Shown piece after piece: positions 42,621 to 53,491 of a stretch of 64,000 nt of DNA. The stretch is from Archegozetes longisetosus. Taxonomy: Eukaryota; Arthropoda; Arachnida; Sarcoptiformes; Trhypochthoniidae. Location: positions 5,698,001 to 5,762,000 of the forward strand of contig JAEMBT020000008.1 in the NCBI GenBank assembly GCA_018873245.2, given 5' to 3'. Both the position numbers and the translations under genes were made by a program. A model generated the notes under the pieces. That model made no database searches, had not been told where the DNA came from, and saw only the letters and a list, made by a program, of their open reading frames with translations. Each line of letters begins with the position of its first letter. The stretch's first letter is position 1.

Positions 42621-43666
42621 ATTTTCCAAAAATCACAAATTATAGGACTACAGAATTGAGAACCCTAGACTATATATTCTTAGGACTAGTGGTTGTATCT
42701 CTTATCTTAGCAATAGTTTATTTAATCAGGAAGCGGCATGTGCATAACTTTGAGCCTAAAAATGAAACAAAATTCGAAGAATTGCCGTTAGAAAGTATCA
42801 CTAATGAAGAGAGTCAAGAGCCTGATGGAACTAAGGGTCATAAAAAGTCAAAGTTTTACGATCCTAGACAAACTTTAATCCTCACTATTGTATTCGTAAC
42901 GCTACTACCCCTAACGGAAGCCGATATGAAAGACGATATCATAATACTAAACCTTCACTATGAAAACCCTTGCCATCAATTAATGAAAAGAAACTTCACC
43001 CTACTTGAGATTTCTTGGTGTAGTCAGAAATTTAATGAAACCTTCATCGAACCAATAGAACAGTTTTGTAAAACCCCTGCTAATACATTTAATATTGACA
43101 GATTTCTGTTTCATAGAAAAAATAACAGGACAAGCCGCGACTTACACTTTTCGAGTCTAAGTCAAATGGCGCCTGTACGAACTATCGCGAATGAGTGGAA
43201 TAAGTTTGATATGGCCTCAATAGCAGCCTCCTTCATGATGATTAAAAGTACAGTCACAAAGATGGGAATAAAATGGTTGAAAGGCGAACTTGATGAGTAT
43301 TTTGTTAATTCCCCTTATACATCATTTAAATTACCGAAAAACAACATACTTAGCAATTACGAGCCTCAATCGTGTTTCTTAGATAAGAACTGTAAACTTT
43401 TAAGACTAGAGCTCAAGCTAAAGCGAGGAATAAATCCTGTATCGAGAGTGACAGGTTGGAAATATTGTGAGGATATCTTAACCATAGTCATAATAAGCCT
43501 ATTAGCCGTGATTTGGCTTATCATAAGGAAATTGCGGACTGTTATGAGACAAAGAAACTGGGCCTATAAACATGTGCTCATATCGAGCAGAGCTCCAGTA
43601 TCTGTGAACGAAGAATCGTTAATAGAACCTCCGCCCTACCCAGATATCGAGCCCATTGCAGTGTAA
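42621..43666 (+). CDS. Env 1 anchor followed in frame by Env 2, a reduced Env paralogue
   Basis: The frame continues Env 1 with its transmembrane anchor (about 42650-42730) and cytoplasmic tail. It then reads directly into a second signal-peptide-like segment (LILTIVFVTLLPLTEA, about 42868). What follows mirrors Env 1: ENPCHQLM / WCSQKFNETFIEPIEQFCKT matches Env 1's ESPCLAFLE / WCNKQLNTDFIEPLRKFCRS, and MGIKWLKGELDE matches IGRKWKTGVVDE. Env 2 lacks the furin site, fusion peptide, coiled coil and central ectodomain. It has its own anchor (ILTIVIISLLAVIWLII) and a tail ending EPPPYPDIEP, with a PPxY-like late-domain motif. Stop at 43664-43666. No defects in Env 2 are visible. Confidence 0.75.
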
Positions 43667-45021
43667 TTAAGAACTCATTAAACCTCTATAAATTCCTGTC
43701 AACTTCTCACTCAATCTATCACACTTTAAATTTCCTATATCTCTTTGACATCATTAATTATAACTTTATCAACACCCTATAATAAACAAAACTTACGTAA
43801 CAAATAGGGCCTCTTCGTCGAACAAAAATTCTGATCACAAACTAAATTGGATGCTTATACCAAAAGCGAATTATTATGCCTCAAATCCCGGATAAGTTCA
43901 AATGACTTATGCCGAAAACACTAAACCATTTAATGGGCAGTGTCTCTTTGCTTTGAGCGAGTTTTGGACAATTGTTACAAAACTCAGTATTTATCATTAG
44001 CTCAGAAAGAGTTCGGATTTGTGAAGCGAGCCTAAAATATACACAAAAATGGATATGATCAGACACAAAAAAGTAAACAAATTAAAAAAAAAACTAAAAA
44101 ATCTAAACAAAATAACAAGATAATAAATAAAAAGCACCAAAACTTGCTAAAATACAAAAAAAATACATTTAACACAGATATAATAAAAAACCAAATATTT
44201 AACTTCTATTCAAGAAATTTACGCCTGTGTAAGTGACTCCACCTACAGGCGGATTTTTTAAAAGTTTTCTTCTTACTCTTAAACAACTTATTCTTTTAAT
44301 TTTACCGATTCTGGCCAACTTAAGACTCAGCTAAAAATTTAGATAATGAATTTAAGTACAGTCAATCCTCCTCTTTGAAATTAATAGACAAAATTTGAAA
44401 ATTCTTAGAGCGCATTCACGAAATTAAACTCCTAAACCTTCAGAATTCATAGTAATGGTACCGAATGATAAGGTCATCGGGCCCTCAAAGTGGCAATGCC
44501 TATCGGCTAAAATTTTTAAACTTCTATTCTAGTAGACCTATGTCGATTTTAACAAATTCTCAATAAAAATAACAAAAATCATCGTGCGCTCACAAGATAA
44601 TCCACTAATCATTTGAGCACTCCGAGCAGAAAATTGAATTCAGATCAACTTAAATTTAAGTAACAAGAAGTCAGTAGACAAAATTTTAAATAGATAAAAT
44701 TTATAAACAACATTAAACCTTAGAATTTAGAAGACTTTAAATCCAGTTTTGATCGAGCGCATGAGCGGAAAATGATGTTCACTCATACTTACCCCAACCT
44801 GTTCATAGGCCTACTCGAAGTATATATAAGCAACAAACAAATTACTCATTATTTAGTATTATTTATTTAAGCTAACAAATTCAAATATACTCAATTATTT
44901 CCTCTTTCAAATTTAATACTTATCTTTATTCATTATCCGAACCATTGTTAATTAATTACCAACGTATTAACAATATATCTGAAAAGCAATTAATCATTTA
45001 AAAATTCTTTTCATAAAAGGT
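43667..45021. other. noncoding 3' region of the LTR element
   Basis: AT-rich DNA between env and the antisense gene. No sense-strand frame with recognisable content; this is unusual extra length for an errantivirus-type 3' region. Confidence 0.5.
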
Positions 45022-46184
45022 TCAAGAATACCAACATTTTCGTTCAACACCATCATTGGAGACGATTAAAACATTTGCATGATAGGTACGCCCTGAAGCT
45101 GAATGCTTTGTCCCTAGGGGTCCAACAAGTAAGAAGATGACGATACGATACTTCTCCGACAATGACCTAATGGTTTTGAGGACATCACTGTCGTTTGAGA
45201 GAAACTTGGCACGGTGTTGCGGATAACGCTTTACAAAGTCACCCAATTCATTCTTGCCATCTCGAGTTCTACCGATTATCCGTGGACAAATATGAAAATC
45301 ACCCATCTCTAAAGATGTCCACTTTAAATAGAGCTCCGACCAGAAAGTTAACTCTATATTCTGAACATCTTCTTTAGAGTGACTAAAATGGAAGAAAATA
45401 TATTAATTCAATACTTAACCTCGCCTTTCATTTATTTTTACATTTTACATACAATTTATACTTATATAATATTTTATCTTATACTCAGCCTCGCATTTAC
45501 AATTTTATCTTTATTTTTTTAACAATTTATATACTTATATTTACACTTACCTGTGAAAACCATATAACTTCGAATACTTCCCCAAAGTAATATACCGATC
45601 TAGCTCACGACGGAGGATCTCGTTAAAGTGCCCACATCCAGCATTAACGGATGTCGAATCAATTTTTAACAAATTTCCAGTTTTGTGGCATGCGCCAACC
45701 GAGGACATATGGTCAGGGAAAAGGAAGTTGAACAATGCTCTACAGCCATTGAGCGTGCTCTCAAGTTCAAAAGTGTTGTACCGATCCTCCCAACCGATCC
45801 ATCTCACGAGGAATCGATCTCCCCACAACTTGCCATTCCAAATTTTTGATCGAGCAACAACACTCTCGATTTGATACTCCCCAGTTACTCTATCACGTCT
45901 GGGATGGTTGAAAACTTGGTCGATTCGAGGAGGAAGCTCGCCTAAGGGCTCTCGAAGAATGAGATTAACAGGTGAATATGGCGGATGACCATCACTCACC
46001 GCTGAAGAGATAACCTGAGATAACGTCGGAGTATCACGTGCGTCTGAACAAGAGACGTCTTCAACACGAGTCGCAACTCCTGCACAATCTTTTTCACCAC
46101 GTAATCTTTTGTACTCTAAAGAAATCAATAATCATTATCAGTTAACAATATTTATCAATTATTACACATACGTTTGGATGACAT
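45022..46184 (-). CDS. antisense three-exon chromodomain gene within the LTR element
   Basis: Proposed exons on the minus strand are 46184-46172 (ATG plus three codons and one base), 46115-45551 and 45382-45022. Introns start GTATGTG and GTAAGTG and end TTTCTTTAG and CCATTTTAG. The joined length is 939 nt, exactly 313 codons, with frame kept across both junctions. Residues about 90-150 form a chromodomain: YQIESVVARS, GDRFLVRWIGWEDRYNTFEL, GCRALFNFL. The Y, W and W aromatic-cage positions seem kept, while the usual NTWEP is NTFEL. The C-terminal 180 residues (LGDFVKRYPQHRAKFL, RIVIFLLVGPLGTKHSASG) are unrecognised. The gene reads away from the 3' LTR. A chromatin-binding role is inferred. Confidence 0.75.
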
Positions 46185-46850
46185 GTTTCTGCTTCAGATA
46201 TGGATCCTTCTCGATAGTTAGAAAACTATTAATAGAAAAATAATCAAATATTCTCTTAATAAATTTTTTTTATACATTTCCATACTTACCACAAAAATAG
46301 GAACTTTACCAAAAATAAATACAAAATCTAAAAAAAATAATTTAAAGAAAAATAGTAAACACTCTTTCGCAGGACAAAGAACACAAACTCACATTTACTT
46401 TACACACAAATAAACAAAACGTGTTTATATTTTTGGAGCCAATTGTTTGAAACTTAAATAAACACTCCCACAGCTACACCTATGCGAAGCATCATAAACA
46501 TCTACATAAAGTGCGTGTCGATTAAGAACGTTCCCCTTATTCCTTTCATATCATACCAAATACTTTCCTAATTACTAAACATTCATTATTAATTTTTTTA
46601 AGAATTTTTTTTATATACGACATATTGTATAACTTTCTAATTTTTATTAATAATTATTGTTTCGCAAGATTTTCATTAACCCTCACACATATTGCTTATA
46701 TAATCTATATATGCTTATAATTTAATGCTCAATTTTATTAGTTATATTTTTAATGTATCATGCATTGAATATTCCAAACTTGTTAATTTACACCTAATGT
46801 AAATCACTTCTTATAGAGAAGATATTACAAGTGTTCAGAGACGAACACTC
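46185..46850. other. AT-rich leader between the antisense gene and the 3' LTR
   Basis: No frame recognised. If the antisense gene is transcribed from the LTR, this would be its 5' UTR/promoter interval. Confidence 0.4.
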
Positions 46851-46867
46851 TAAAGGAGGGGACAAAT
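46851..46867 (+). promoter_or_regulatory. polypurine tract
   Basis: AAAGGAGGGGACAAAT lies immediately before the 3' LTR, the expected plus-strand primer site. Confidence 0.75.
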
Positions 46868-47208
46868 TGCAAGGAATTTTCCTTTATTCTCTTTCTACAC
46901 CCTTAACCTTACTTTCCCACAGATGAACATAAATCACAAAACAGGGACCAGACATAATCAGGATTAGTAATTCAAAAGTATCCCCACTCCTAACCATTGT
47001 CTAACAAAAATAACTCCTCTTTCTCGACTATTGGTTAAAACTTGTTAAGCCTCTACCCTAAATTTAGGTCGAAATCTTCCTATAAGAGTGATCGATAAAT
47101 ATGTATTCTCGGCCTTTTACCTCATATTACCATAATAAAATAGCTCCTGTAGTTACAATAGTTGTGTTATTGTTACGAAATTGTGTTGTGCTACGATTCT
47201 ATGTTGCA
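46868..47208 (+). repeat. 3' LTR (341 bp)
   Basis: Same length as the 5' LTR with 8 substitutions and no gaps; followed by ATAT (47209-47212). Confidence 0.93.
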
Positions 47209-47212
47209 ATAT

Positions 47213-47510
47213 CATCAATCACAATTATGTGAGGTTTCAGAAGCAAAACTTCTTCGGGCTTTATCAAATAGTCAAAATACTTCACGTCAACATCACCAGT
47301 TATTGATTCTTTGTATAAATTTTGATACTGTCCATAGCATCCTATCACTTTTAATTTATCTTTAACATCAATTTCGAAAGAATCCTTATAATTCTTGAGT
47401 ATTCTTTTTACAAGAATAGTCTTTCCGCTAAAGCTTGGTCCTGAAACAATACACGTGAAAGGATGTCTAAATTTAAGAAACTTTGAGTTGATGTTTTCGT
47501 TCATCTTCAA
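47213..47510 (-). pseudogene. Polinton packaging ATPase, N-terminal half
   Basis: Starting at ATG 47510, the frame carries FTCIVSGPSFSGKTILVKRI (Walker A GPSFSGKT) and HIIVIDD (Walker B) over 99 codons, then is cut by the 3' LTR. The rest is at 33310-33712. Total about 234 codons, the usual size of a Polinton A32-like ATPase, which drives genome packaging. Confidence 0.88.
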
Positions 47511-47565
47511 ATAATGAATAAGACCGTTTGTAAAATTCTAAATAAGTTTTATTAGCTCAAAAATT

Positions 47566-48024
47566 TTAGCTCAAAATTACATCGTAACGCCTCTTTATGA
47601 GAGAGCGACAAATAGGACAATGAATAAGTCTAACAGAGCAGTCTTTGCATGTCACAACATGTTTACAGTTGAATCTCACAGAAACTTCGTTATCGAAACA
47701 GATTTTATACACCAGGCTACTTTCCAAAGTAATTGAATTTCTGGATCCGTGGCGTTTGTTTTCAGATTCCGCAATTATTTGAACATCACTGGATAGAATT
47801 TGTTGAATGTATTGGCATTGTGGAAATATTTCTCGATGAACTTCAAGTGGATCCGATTCTCTATTCCATCCACCAATGACACATCGACAAAAAGCACATT
47901 GAACGTGATCATTGAGTAGACAATAGAAAAATCCTGCTTCTGCCAGAATTTCAGGGTGTGGAGATGTGAGAGGCCATTCATTAACACGAAAGGACTCCAA
48001 TCTTCTGCTTCTATTTTTCATCAT
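47566..48024 (-). pseudogene. Polinton-borne IAP, second BIR domain and RING-like end
   Basis: The BIR domain reads ILAEAGFFYCLLNDHVQCAF then C-x2-C, W, H and FPQCQYI, with the three Cys and His that bind zinc. The RING-like C-terminus reads ICFDNEVSVRFNCKHVVTC then CPICRSLIKRR; the first expected zinc Cys is Tyr (YKIC). IAPs block caspases or act as ubiquitin ligases in apoptosis and immune signalling. The first BIR is at 48962-49465 and a MITE (48031-48961) separates the two. The altered RING and insertion suggest that this copy is no longer functional. Confidence 0.82.
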
Positions 48025-48030
48025 TTAAAA

Positions 48031-48961
48031 GAAACTTTCGGTTGGCTTTTACTTTCCCGAGAAGCTGGCAAAGCCATTACATACCTATATATTTATTATC
48101 AGTATCACTTGACAAGCAAAAATGTCTCAAGCCACGCCCACTTCCAACCAGGTCTAAGCTCCGCCCACAAAAAATTATATATAACAAAATAACTTTTGCA
48201 TGGATAAGTACCATATAATAGCTGCATATTTTGTCATTCTGAGACATTGCGTTTCAATAAAATAATTTAACTTTGGGATTTGCATGCATAACCTTAGTTA
48301 ATTCTTTTTTATATATATAAAATATTTTTTAAAATTGTGTGCAGCTATTTAGCTATTAAATATTTTATGAAATTTGTTGAATCATATCGTTGAAACAATA
48401 TTTGAAGTAGTTTTTTATGAGCAAAATAAGGAAAACTTGAATACTCATAACTCCGCCCCCAGAAGGAATTTCGAGAATTCGTTTTCATATTCTTAAGCAG
48501 CATACTTAGAAGAATATTTTAGAAAATTTTGGTGGGCGTAGCTAAAAAAATTTTTTGTGGGCGGAGCTTAGACCTGGTTGGAAGTGGGCGTGGCTTGAGA
48601 CTTTTGTTCGTCAAGTATTACTGATAATATATATATAGGTATGTAATGACTTTCCTGCTTCTCCGGAATGTAATAGCCAACCAAAAATTGAAATATCGAA
48701 ACTTTGAATACTCATAACTCCACTCCCAGAAGGAATTTCGAGAATCCGTTTATATATTCTTGACTAGTATACTTAGAAGAACATTTAGGAAAATTTTGGT
48801 GGGCGTAGCTCAAAATTTTTTTCGTGGGCGGAGCTTAGACTTCGTCGGAAGTGGGGGTGGCTTGAGACATTTTTGCTTGTCAAGTGATACTGATGATAAA
48901 TATATAGGTATGTAATGGCTTTGCCAGCTTCTCGGGAAAGTAAAAGCCAACCGAAACTTTC
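48031..48961. mobile_element. foldback MITE with tandemly duplicated right arm, inside the IAP gene
   Basis: The left end GAAACTTTCGGTTGGCTTTT is mirrored at the right end (CCGAAACTTTC at 48951-48961), with inverted arms of about 130-150 bp containing AAGCCACGCCCACTTCCAACC. The right arm with its flank is present twice in direct orientation, 48439-48705 and 48706-48961. No coding capacity. A clear target duplication is not visible. A related remnant lies at 62275-62390. Confidence 0.75.
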
Positions 48962-49465
48962 AATACAAATGATTGAATTAGGCCTATCAGTACCTGGAAT
49001 CTTAATTGGCGACTTGTAATAGGCTTCAATTTCTTGCAAACTTCCGTTTCCCGAAAAATGAGATCTTCTAGTTTCTCTAGTCGGAGGTCTTTCTAAATCG
49101 CATGTGACAACGGAATCAGAATTTTCTTCAAGATTTCTGATTTCTCTCGAAGGAGCGAGTGAAACTGCCAACGGAGTTGGTGAACTTCCAAGAGCCAAAC
49201 GATTGATGGAAAGATCAATTCCTTTGAGAAATGGACAATTTGGTGATTGTGATCGATGCATCAAAAACGGATGTGTTGATGAAACCGAACCGGGGATCCT
49301 GATGTTGCAGCTGAAGCAAATGATTTCATCCCTGTGAGGTTCGTAATAAAACCCAGCAGACACCAATCTGTGATAGTCAATATTACCATGATTCCAACTC
49401 TGAAAAGTACTAGCTCTGACAGAATGATATCGTAGTAACTCGTGTCTGATGTATTCAGCTGACAT
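48962..49465 (-). pseudogene. Polinton-borne IAP, first BIR domain
   Basis: From ATG 49465, residues about 12-80 form a BIR: LLRYHSVRASTFQSWNHG, LVSAGFYYEPHRDEIICFSC, then H and SPNCPFLKG (C, C, H, C ligands). A low-complexity linker with PPTRETRRSHFSG follows. The frame then runs into the MITE at 48961, so its last 59 codons are transposon sequence. It lies downstream of PolB in the Polinton, a place where such elements carry captured accessory genes. Confidence 0.8.
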
Positions 49466-49618
49466 GATCGTTCTCGTACACGATAGTGAGAACTAAATGA
49501 TACAAGTCGATTGAACGCCGAACGTCCAAGCATTTCCCAATAATTTTTTTTTTGCGCAAAATCTATACAAAAATAATATCTGTTGACATCTATGAGAATA
49601 TATTGAAACAACAAAAAA

Positions 49619-49718
49619 TCATACGGCGTAGCCGTATATTATGGCTACGCCATACATTATGGCTACGCCATACACTATGGCTTCGCCATATACTATGCCG
49701 AAGGCATATGCGGCGCCG
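49619..49718. repeat. array of five short hairpins with compensatory changes
   Basis: Successive palindromes are ATACGGCGTAGCCGTAT, ATGGCTACGCCAT (twice), ATGGCTTCGCCAT and ATGCCGAAGGCAT, spaced about 18-20 bp, then CGGCGCCG. Stem bases change together so that pairing is kept. The array sits just after the PolB stop and before the IAP start on the minus strand. Confidence 0.85.
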
Positions 49719-49719
49719 A

Positions 49720-52700
49720 TTATCTATAACCAAAATGAATTGTTGTATAATCATGCGGTTTTATTATTCTTTTATCGTAAACGAATCGATATTTTTTCCT
49801 AATTTCCTTTGTCATCAGCTCGAGAAACGGTGAAACAGTTATAGTTTTCTGTGGTACGTCCAGTACGATTGGTGACGGTGGTGGAGGTGGTGGTGGTGGT
49901 GCTCCTCCTGCTCCTGCTACTACTTTACTTTGATAATCGTTATTTTTACGGATACTCCTTTGATGGCTTATCGCATCATCTATCAGACGCTTCATGGCTT
50001 CGAAATTGACAATATTGGAAGCTATAAAATTCAGTGATAAGCCTTTCACTTTGCAAAAATATTTCCTTATGCCCGAATTTGGATAATAAGCTTCGTAGGC
50101 GTAATTTTTGCTTCCGCACGAGGCAAATTTTGTTATATAAGCATCCGGTTCTTCCGGTGTTGTTATTTCATTAGTCAAGTCACCTATGAATTACCCCGTT
50201 TCGGGAATATAATCACCTGGTCGAGCGTAGAATATTATAGAGTCTGTATCAAAGTACAAAATCCTTTCTTGCAATTTATCAAGCAATTCAAACAATTCAA
50301 GTCTTGCATATGAAGTAACCCAAGATGCAATAAAAATACTAGAATGAGACGGAGATTCGATGTAATTTTCTTCCTTCTCGAAAGTAACTTGTAGTGTCTC
50401 ATCAGAAATCAGTAGAGCACCGGTTACGGAAACAGTATTATCTGACAGTAGTTTAAAAAATTCTTGTGGTTCTGTAATGTATTGAGTTTTGTTCAGGTTA
50501 TAACTCTGTCCGAATTTACCCCAAAAGTTGACGACAACTAGTTTTCCTAGAGCTCTCATTCCCGGGTTATATTTGATACAATCTTTGTCTAATTTGATGT
50601 TTTCTTTTTCTTCATACAGTTTGATATAGTTGTCTTTTTCTGAGTCAGTCATGTCATTCCTTGGCCAGCCGCTAGCTTCAACTTTTAACTTTATGTACGC
50701 ATTTATGAAGTCTGTGAATAGGCCAGTATCATTTAGATTCTGAGGCTTTAGCTCAGGAAAATGCCAGACTTCATATACTTGTATAACTTTATAATTTTTC
50801 TCCAAAGATTTCTTTATTTCCATTGTAGTCCATGTGCCTACTATACTTCTTTCATCATCGCTATGATCGCACTTGTCCAATTTTTCTGTCTGAGCACATT
50901 TGTAGCACAAGGGAAACATTAATCTATTTCTCAACGTATGGGTAAAGAGAAGTAAAATCCATATAAAATATTTTTTCATCTCCATCGCAACAATGATATA
51001 ATTTTGATGCGTTACATCGACCTCCGAAAAAGCTATCTCGAGGATCTAATGGTGGTCTCTGCTTTTTATCCTTCAAATGATTGACATGATCAATGAAAAA
51101 ATTATCCAAAGCCTTATCTTTCTTTCTCATTGATTTCGATTTGCATTCCCACATAGTTATCAGTTGATAACCTCGGTTCTTCAAGTACTCTTCTTTCTGC
51201 TCGAGCTGTTGGTATAAATATTCCATTGAAAGACCATTGAAAGGGTTGTGTATAGTTGATCACTTCGTTGGATAACATTCTCTACATCCATGCCACAAAT
51301 CTCCGTAAAATTCAAATATCTTCTTCTGATCTTCACTTAATCCGTCGACGTAATATCTGCCAATATTTATTTCTCGTCTGATAGAAACCTTCTCGGTTAG
51401 TTCTACATAATCGAGCCATGCACTTCCTACATATGACGACTTTCTTCTAGGCTCGTATCCATTAGGAGGATAAATAGCTATCTGATTTGGTTTGAGATAA
51501 TTAGTCTTGAATACTTCCATACAGCTCTGAGCAATCGTTATTGAACAACAAAGTGGATCGATTTCTGACACACTTTGGAATATCTGTCTAAATGTCATCA
51601 TACATCTCATTAATATATCAACATCGGATTTGCAATATTTTAATATTTCCGAATCGAATTTGAATTCTTTATGTTTTTGCTCATCGTACCATTCAAGAAA
51701 TTTTTCTCTTTCTTTTTCGATCATGTAATCAGCATCATAATACTCGATTGCCGGCCATTCACCAACATAATTTTCGTTACCAGGCTTATTGAAGTAAAAC
51801 GGAAAAACTCCTTTTTCTATCTGAGATTCCAAACCAAAAGTCTGAGGAAGTTTCCTAAGAGGCATCGGTAGAAATGAGAGCGAATCTATAAACTTTATGT
51901 TTTTAACTCTCATTGAGAGAATTTTAGTTCCTTTCCTTATTACACTAGGAGTCATTCTATTGTTCACACAATATTTTAGTATAAATTGAGAATCGTATCC
52001 TCTACTGTTATGAGCAATTACATATATTTTAATGTCTGATTTCAGTTTCATGTACATCTTCTCTTTGACAAAATTAGCATAAGTTTCAAAAATGAATATG
52101 TTGAAATCTCTCACAGTATTCGATCCTTTGAACACATATTCCTTTTTGCCACAGAATTGACACAAAATATTCTTTCTATCTCTCGATTCTGGGTCCCAAC
52201 ACTCATCGCAGGTAACGTTGACGACACATAAATTTGGTTTGTGTATATACTCATTCATTTTCTGTGGTATCTGTTGGCTCTCGAAATCGTAAAATATAAA
52301 AATCTTGGGTAACTGATCTTCTTTCATTATTTTGATCTTGTCGTTCGACATAATGAAACAATGATGTCCAGAAAAAGGAACCAGAACTTTACAAATCCGG
52401 CACTTGTACTTCCCACAGTGATGAACTTTTGTTTTTAAAGTTTTTGAACAATAACTGCACTTCCATATTTTAGGACAAATTTTCGTTTTATCCTTATGCT
52501 TTTTGAAGCAGACTTCATTTGCGAATTCTCGGTTGCATTCATTGCACTTAACTAGTGTCACTCCAGTTCTACATTGATTTGTATCATAACAGTATTTGCA
52601 TATTCTGTCGCAACAGTGACTCGTTCTACCAGTGAAACCCTTCAAACACTTTTTGCAGAAATGATCGCAACCAAGAAAAGCCCTAATGCTCAATAGTGCA

Positions 52701-53491
52701 TCACAATGATTTTCCGACATGAACAGATAAAGTTGTTTTTCTGCTTGAGGTCCAACATAATAATAAGATTTTGATGCCGTCACAACTACAAGTTGGTATT
52801 CGGGCGATAAAACATTTTAAAACTTACTGAAATCTTCAAACTTTACGCCAGTATCTGTGACAGTCACCTCAGCTTTTTTACACAATTCTACAGCTCTTTT
52901 ATACTGAATTTGTCTCAAATCAGCTCTAATTCTTCTCCATTCTAAACCTTTGATACCGTCTTCATATGCTTTAGCAACAACAATTGAGCGCGCAACACAA
53001 TAACCATCACTAACTGTTTGAACAAGTTTTTTAGAATTTTGTCTCCACTTCCCAATATTGATCAAATTATATCTATTTCTTGATCCGTCAACTCCGTTTT
53101 GTCGAACATGTATTATGTCAACTTCTATCAAACCGTTCATCAGAAAATCTCTTTTTGACTGACTGACTTTTATAATTTCATTCAAAAGAGTTTCCCTTGT
53201 AAAATCTTGTATCCTTCTGAAAGGTGTGAAGATATCGTAGTCGAGAGACTGATTGCGAAGCGCAATTCGAACATAGTCGTCGTCTTTTGCCGCTCTCAGT
53301 AGTCGATGTATAATAGAATTCAAAGTAATTTCCAATTGAATTATAACACTTTCAATGTTTATTTCATTATTTCCAGTATTGTAAGTACATTTAACTTTAG
53401 CATTATAAGTTTTCATTCCGAATCTACGACTGAAACCTTCATATCTATCAATTATTTCCCAGTCTATACGAAATTCACCCGGCAAAGACAT
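49720..53491 (-). pseudogene. Polinton protein-primed DNA polymerase B, three in-frame stops and one frameshift
   Basis: One gene from ATG 53491 to 49720. The N-terminal 224 codons (terminal-protein-like region) end at a TAA (52817-52819) with the same frame open beyond. Next come a Cys/His-rich zinc region (CKKCLKGFTGRTSHCCDRIC) and exonuclease motifs IFIFYDFES, AHNSRGYDSQFIL and YCKSDVDIL. A TGA (51260-51262) follows, then polymerase motif A FYMDFTSLYPYV, a frameshift near 50930, motif B WGKFGQSYNLNK, and motif C ILYFDTDSIIFYA. A third stop (TAA, 50191-50193) precedes the thumb GSKNYAYEAYY. A polyproline run from a GGT microsatellite (about 49877-49905) lies in the C-terminus. Catalytic residues all remain, so decay is recent. 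Confidence 0.9.

Larger units (their letters stand above)
33717..47208 (+). mobile_element. errantivirus-like Ty3/gypsy LTR element with tandem env genes, internally deleted
   Basis: It is bounded by two 341-bp LTRs starting TG and ending CA, with 8 mismatches (about 2.3%). It has a primer-binding site matching the 3' end of tRNA-Gln, a polypurine tract, gag, RNase H, integrase and two Env-like regions. The protease and most of the reverse transcriptase are deleted at about 35585, so this copy cannot replicate alone. A 3574-bp LINE lies in env. Between env and the 3' LTR is 3.2 kb of extra DNA containing an antisense chromodomain gene. Confidence 0.92.

Noticed and set aside
49640-49710. CRISPR-like spaced repeats
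   Set aside because: Units are short palindromes with 5-7 bp gaps, no unique spacers, and the context is eukaryotic.
50191-52819. Alternative genetic code or stop read-through in the Polinton
   Set aside because: Both TAA and TGA interrupt genes, frameshifts occur as well, and neighbouring intact frames use the same stops as ends; simple decay is the better explanation.
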